Source: Chlamydiota bacterium
GTDB taxonomy: Bacteria; Chlamydiota; Chlamydiia; Chlamydiales; Criblamydiaceae
Assembly (NCBI GenBank): GCA_021772365.1
Contig: JAJFMC010000387.1
Coordinates: forward strand, 1 to 6,406
DNA: 6,406 bases
Direction: 5' to 3'
Positions 4,423 to 6,406 of the stretch are shown here, piece after piece. Numbering within the stretch: the stretch's first letter is position 1; each line of letters opens with the position of its first letter. A model generated the notes under the pieces. It did not search any database. It was not told where the DNA came from and was given only the letters and a program-made list of their open reading frames with translations. Position numbers and translations under genes: made by a program.

Positions 4423-6297
4423 ATGACTATTCAAGAGAACGTAACTGCTAGCAATAGGCCTGTGAGGTGTAATTCCGACCCCGAAAAAAAAGGTTCGCCA
4501 CGATTTCTAGCAGAAGAAACTGCCAGGAGTAATTCTTATCCTACAGTAATTGGAACCGTTTCGCCCCTTGACCTTACAAGTGCAAAAAAAATTCAAAAGA
4601 AGATTGTCGAATCATCTGATGCCGATCACAGTTCGTCATTGCGAGTGAGTAGCCTTTCACGGTCTATTTTCAAATCACCTAGAGCACTACTTCGCGAGAA
4701 AAGAGAGCGGGTTGCTAAACAAAAACTGTCTGATAGGGAAAGAAAACTGTCTGATAGGGAAAGAAAACTCTCTATTGAGGAAATCCTTAAGAAATGTCCA
4801 TCCCGTGACAAAATTTCTCGTGCAGAACCTATGTCTCTCGAAGACCTGTCAAAAACTAAGCTTGATATTAGTAAATATAAACAAATGAAAATGGTTAGAC
4901 GTTCACGATCGAGAAGCTTCAATAAAAATTTCCTTGCGACTGTGCAATCGACCTTGAATTCAGGGCATTTACAGCCTATTGACGAGGCTTTTATCAACGA
5001 CTATGTAAAAGCAAATGTGGGAAAAAAAATTGATGCATTTCTCAATGCAGTAGGCGATTTTTCAGAGATTTCAAGTGCAGGCGTAGAGCAATGTTGTCTC
5101 ATTATTGCTGATAAATTATATAAAGAACTCTGCAATAAAAATATGCTTTATACGTATGTTTATCGAAATCTGTTATCTCTAAAAGTGATTATTGGTACGG
5201 AGCTAGAGAAAGATAAATGGAACTGTCGTTCTGAATGGCTAGACGATTTAGTACAAGCTCTTGAGTTTATGCTATGTTCGGGGTCTTTTACTACACCTCA
5301 TGATAAGATGGCCAAATCCACTGTTGAAAGTCTTAATTTTTATGAAACCTTTCTGAAAAAACATGTCCAAGATGCTTCAATTCGCACATTGCTCCATAGT
5401 GCTATTCACCCTAATGAAGAGCTGGCTATGAGGTCTCTTGAGCGATTGTCATTCTGGGGTTCTGATGAAGGGTATTGTGAAATGGTTAATCAAGTGCGAA
5501 GTGCTATGCAAATGTACATGAACCATCAGCACGTACAGAATAAAACAACCCTTATTAAAGAGTGTTTCTTTGCCGGAGGCTTGTTAAAAAATGTTGATTT
5601 TGAACAAGTGGCACGATCTTATATCATGCACAAAAAGCGTAACCATGCAGTCCTTAAAGTAAATGATAGAGATATTAGTGATAACGTGGTGAAGGGGGGA
5701 ACCCAGAAAAAGTGTCAGCAACAATTTTTCCAGTCATTTTTAAAAATACTTTATAAAGAAGGATTTTTAGAAAATGCAAGCGATGAGTTTATTCTCCAAC
5801 AGGCACAAACTTTCTTAAGTGGTAAAGAATTCGTAGGACAAGAAATTTTATTGGCAGGTTCTAATAGTGCTTGGGCAATCTGTGACAGTAGATTCCGTAA
5901 GATGTACCCACTGCTTTTTAATGAGACATATAAAACACGAATGAAACAAGGAACTGAATGCTACATACAGGTTGAGTCTCAAGACAAGTACAGCATACAA
6001 GTCAATAAAACCTACACGACATATCCACAACCTCCAGGTGTCAACAGCAGAGATTCTTTCGCTATCGACCATTCTCGTCCTCTTTGCAGCATACAGGTGT
6101 CCTGGCAGATCGATTACGACGCAAAAAAAGGGTGGTCTCATACTATATCGACACCTTCTGTGCAGAGGAAAAAAGCAACGGACAAAGAATGGGAAGAACT
6201 GCTAAATATCCTACTTGCTCCGACACCCATCGAAGGTTCTACCGCAGAACTTCCAGAGAGCGATCAGCTCAAAAATGCTCTGAAGTTTATATTATAA
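4423..6297 (+). CDS. Hypothetical 624-residue protein; candidate secreted effector
   Basis: I do not recognise this family. Residues 1 to about 170 are polar, basic, rich in Ser, Arg and Lys, and probably disordered. They include RCNSDP (15-20) and RSNSYP (35-40), which fit the relaxed and strict 14-3-3 mode 1 consensus, a Ser-rich tract (64-81), a charged segment REKRERVAKQ leading into a heptad repeat KLSDRER/KLSDRER/KLSIEE (101-120), and RRSRSRS (159-165). Residues about 180-600 look folded and mainly helical, with hydrophobic periodicity (for example CCLIIADKLYKEL, 224-236) and scattered Cys and Trp. The part from about 480 on looks more like strands (ECYIQVESQDKYSIQVNKTY, 512-531) and is shared with the decayed copy just upstream. 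A short polar tail (601-624) ends it. No signal peptide, transmembrane hairpin (as in Inc proteins) or catalytic motif is visible. The start at 4423 is chosen from promoter and Shine-Dalgarno; the open frame could extend 17 residues upstream. It is transcribed alone and, allowing for pabB, sits where Chlamydia has tarp beyond yebC. Effector function is inferred only. Confidence 0.85.
   Translation: MTIQENVTASNRPVRCNSDPEKKGSPRFLAEETARSNSYPTVIGTVSPLDLTSAKKIQKKIVESSDADHSSSLRVSSLSRSIFKSPRALLREKRERVAKQKLSDRERKLSDRERKLSIEEILKKCPSRDKISRAEPMSLEDLSKTKLDISKYKQMKMVRRSRSRSFNKNFLATVQSTLNSGHLQPIDEAFINDYVKANVGKKIDAFLNAVGDFSEISSAGVEQCCLIIADKLYKELCNKNMLYTYVYRNLLSLKVIIGTELEKDKWNCRSEWLDDLVQALEFMLCSGSFTTPHDKMAKSTVESLNFYETFLKKHVQDASIRTLLHSAIHPNEELAMRSLERLSFWGSDEGYCEMVNQVRSAMQMYMNHQHVQNKTTLIKECFFAGGLLKNVDFEQVARSYIMHKKRNHAVLKVNDRDISDNVVKGGTQKKCQQQFFQSFLKILYKEGFLENASDEFILQQAQTFLSGKEFVGQEILLAGSNSAWAICDSRFRKMYPLLFNETYKTRMKQGTECYIQVESQDKYSIQVNKTYTTYPQPPGVNSRDSFAIDHSRPLCSIQVSWQIDYDAKKGWSHTISTPSVQRKKATDKEWEELLNILLAPTPIEGSTAELPESDQLKNALKFIL
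4726..4767 (+). repeat. Two perfect 21-bp tandem repeats within the coding region
   Basis: The unit begins CTGTCTGATAGGG and ends AAAGAAAA. Copies at 4726-4746 and 4747-4767 are identical, and a diverged partial third copy starts at 4768 (CTCTCTATTGAGG). Each unit adds seven residues (LSDRERK), preserving the frame and the heptad spacing of a possible coiled coil. DNA identity at all codon positions points to recent slippage duplication. Confidence 0.9.
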
Positions 6298-6406
6298 GCA
6301 AAACCCTGGCGGGGCATAAGCGGTAAGCTAAATTTGTAGGGTATTGTAATTAACTTATACCCAAACAAGCTGAAGAATTGGTTTTTGGCAAAGAGAAAGT
6401 TCCCGC
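6298..6406. other. Non-coding 3' flank with an inverted repeat
   Basis: No gene can be supported here. GGGTAT (6339-6344) and ATACCC (6357-6362) form a 6-bp inverted repeat around a 12-nt A+T-rich centre. There is no T run after it, so it is not a typical intrinsic terminator; it could be an operator-like site or the edge of a repeat. CCTGGCGG at 6304-6311 also occurs at 3930-3937 in the hairpin-bearing stretch, a match of only 8 bases. Short open frames run off the right edge on both strands, but too little is visible to judge them. Confidence 0.35.

Noticed and set aside
4726..4767. CRISPR array
   Set aside because: The two 21-bp copies are directly adjacent without spacers and lie in frame inside a gene; this is a coding tandem repeat.
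5848..6326. Open frames on both strands within and past the end of the 624-residue gene
   Set aside because: They overlap a long gene with its own promoter and a paralogous relic in the same frame; their translations are not protein-like and lack ribosome binding sites. They are shadows.

Overview
The window is about 40% G+C by eye, densely coded on the + strand, and most likely comes from a bacterium of the phylum Chlamydiae, probably an amoeba-associated 'environmental' member (order Parachlamydiales) rather than a Chlamydia species. The main reason is gene order: the 3' end of prfB (release factor 2), then a GNAT acetyltransferase, then yebC. From memory, this matches CT459-CT458-CT457 of Chlamydia trachomatis, where the next gene is the effector gene tarp (CT456). 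The window differs by an SprT-like metalloprotease gene between the acetyltransferase and yebC, and by pabB after yebC; neither is part of the Chlamydia arrangement as I remember it. No database search was possible, so the phylum is an inference.

Layout. 1-3676 is a tight co-directional cluster: prfB (3' end only), GNAT, SprT-like, yebC, pabB. Gaps are 0, 55, 7 and 15 nt, with no convincing internal terminator, so it is probably one transcript. Two products are translation factors (RF2, YebC), one is a putative zinc protease, one an acetyltransferase of unknown substrate, and one makes 4-amino-4-deoxychorismate for folate. 3677-3967 has no credible gene and carries three very short hairpins with 3-nt loops. 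3968-4338 is a decayed gene in two frames. Its translation can be aligned by hand with the C-terminal part of the next gene, so it looks like the stump of a paralogue. 4362-4422 holds a promoter with a perfect TATAAT and a Shine-Dalgarno sequence, which fix the start of the last gene at 4423. 4423-6297 encodes a 624-residue protein I do not recognise. 6298-6406 is non-coding as far as can be seen.

The most interesting part is the right-hand end. The 624-residue protein has a long, basic, Ser/Arg-rich and apparently disordered N-terminus. This contains one exact and one relaxed match to the 14-3-3 binding consensus, an in-frame 21-bp tandem repeat and an RS-dipeptide run. A mostly helical body follows. 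It has its own promoter, has a degraded sister copy next door, and lies near where Chlamydia keeps tarp. These facts together make it a reasonable candidate for a host-directed effector, but no secretion signal or known domain was identified and that reading is a hypothesis.
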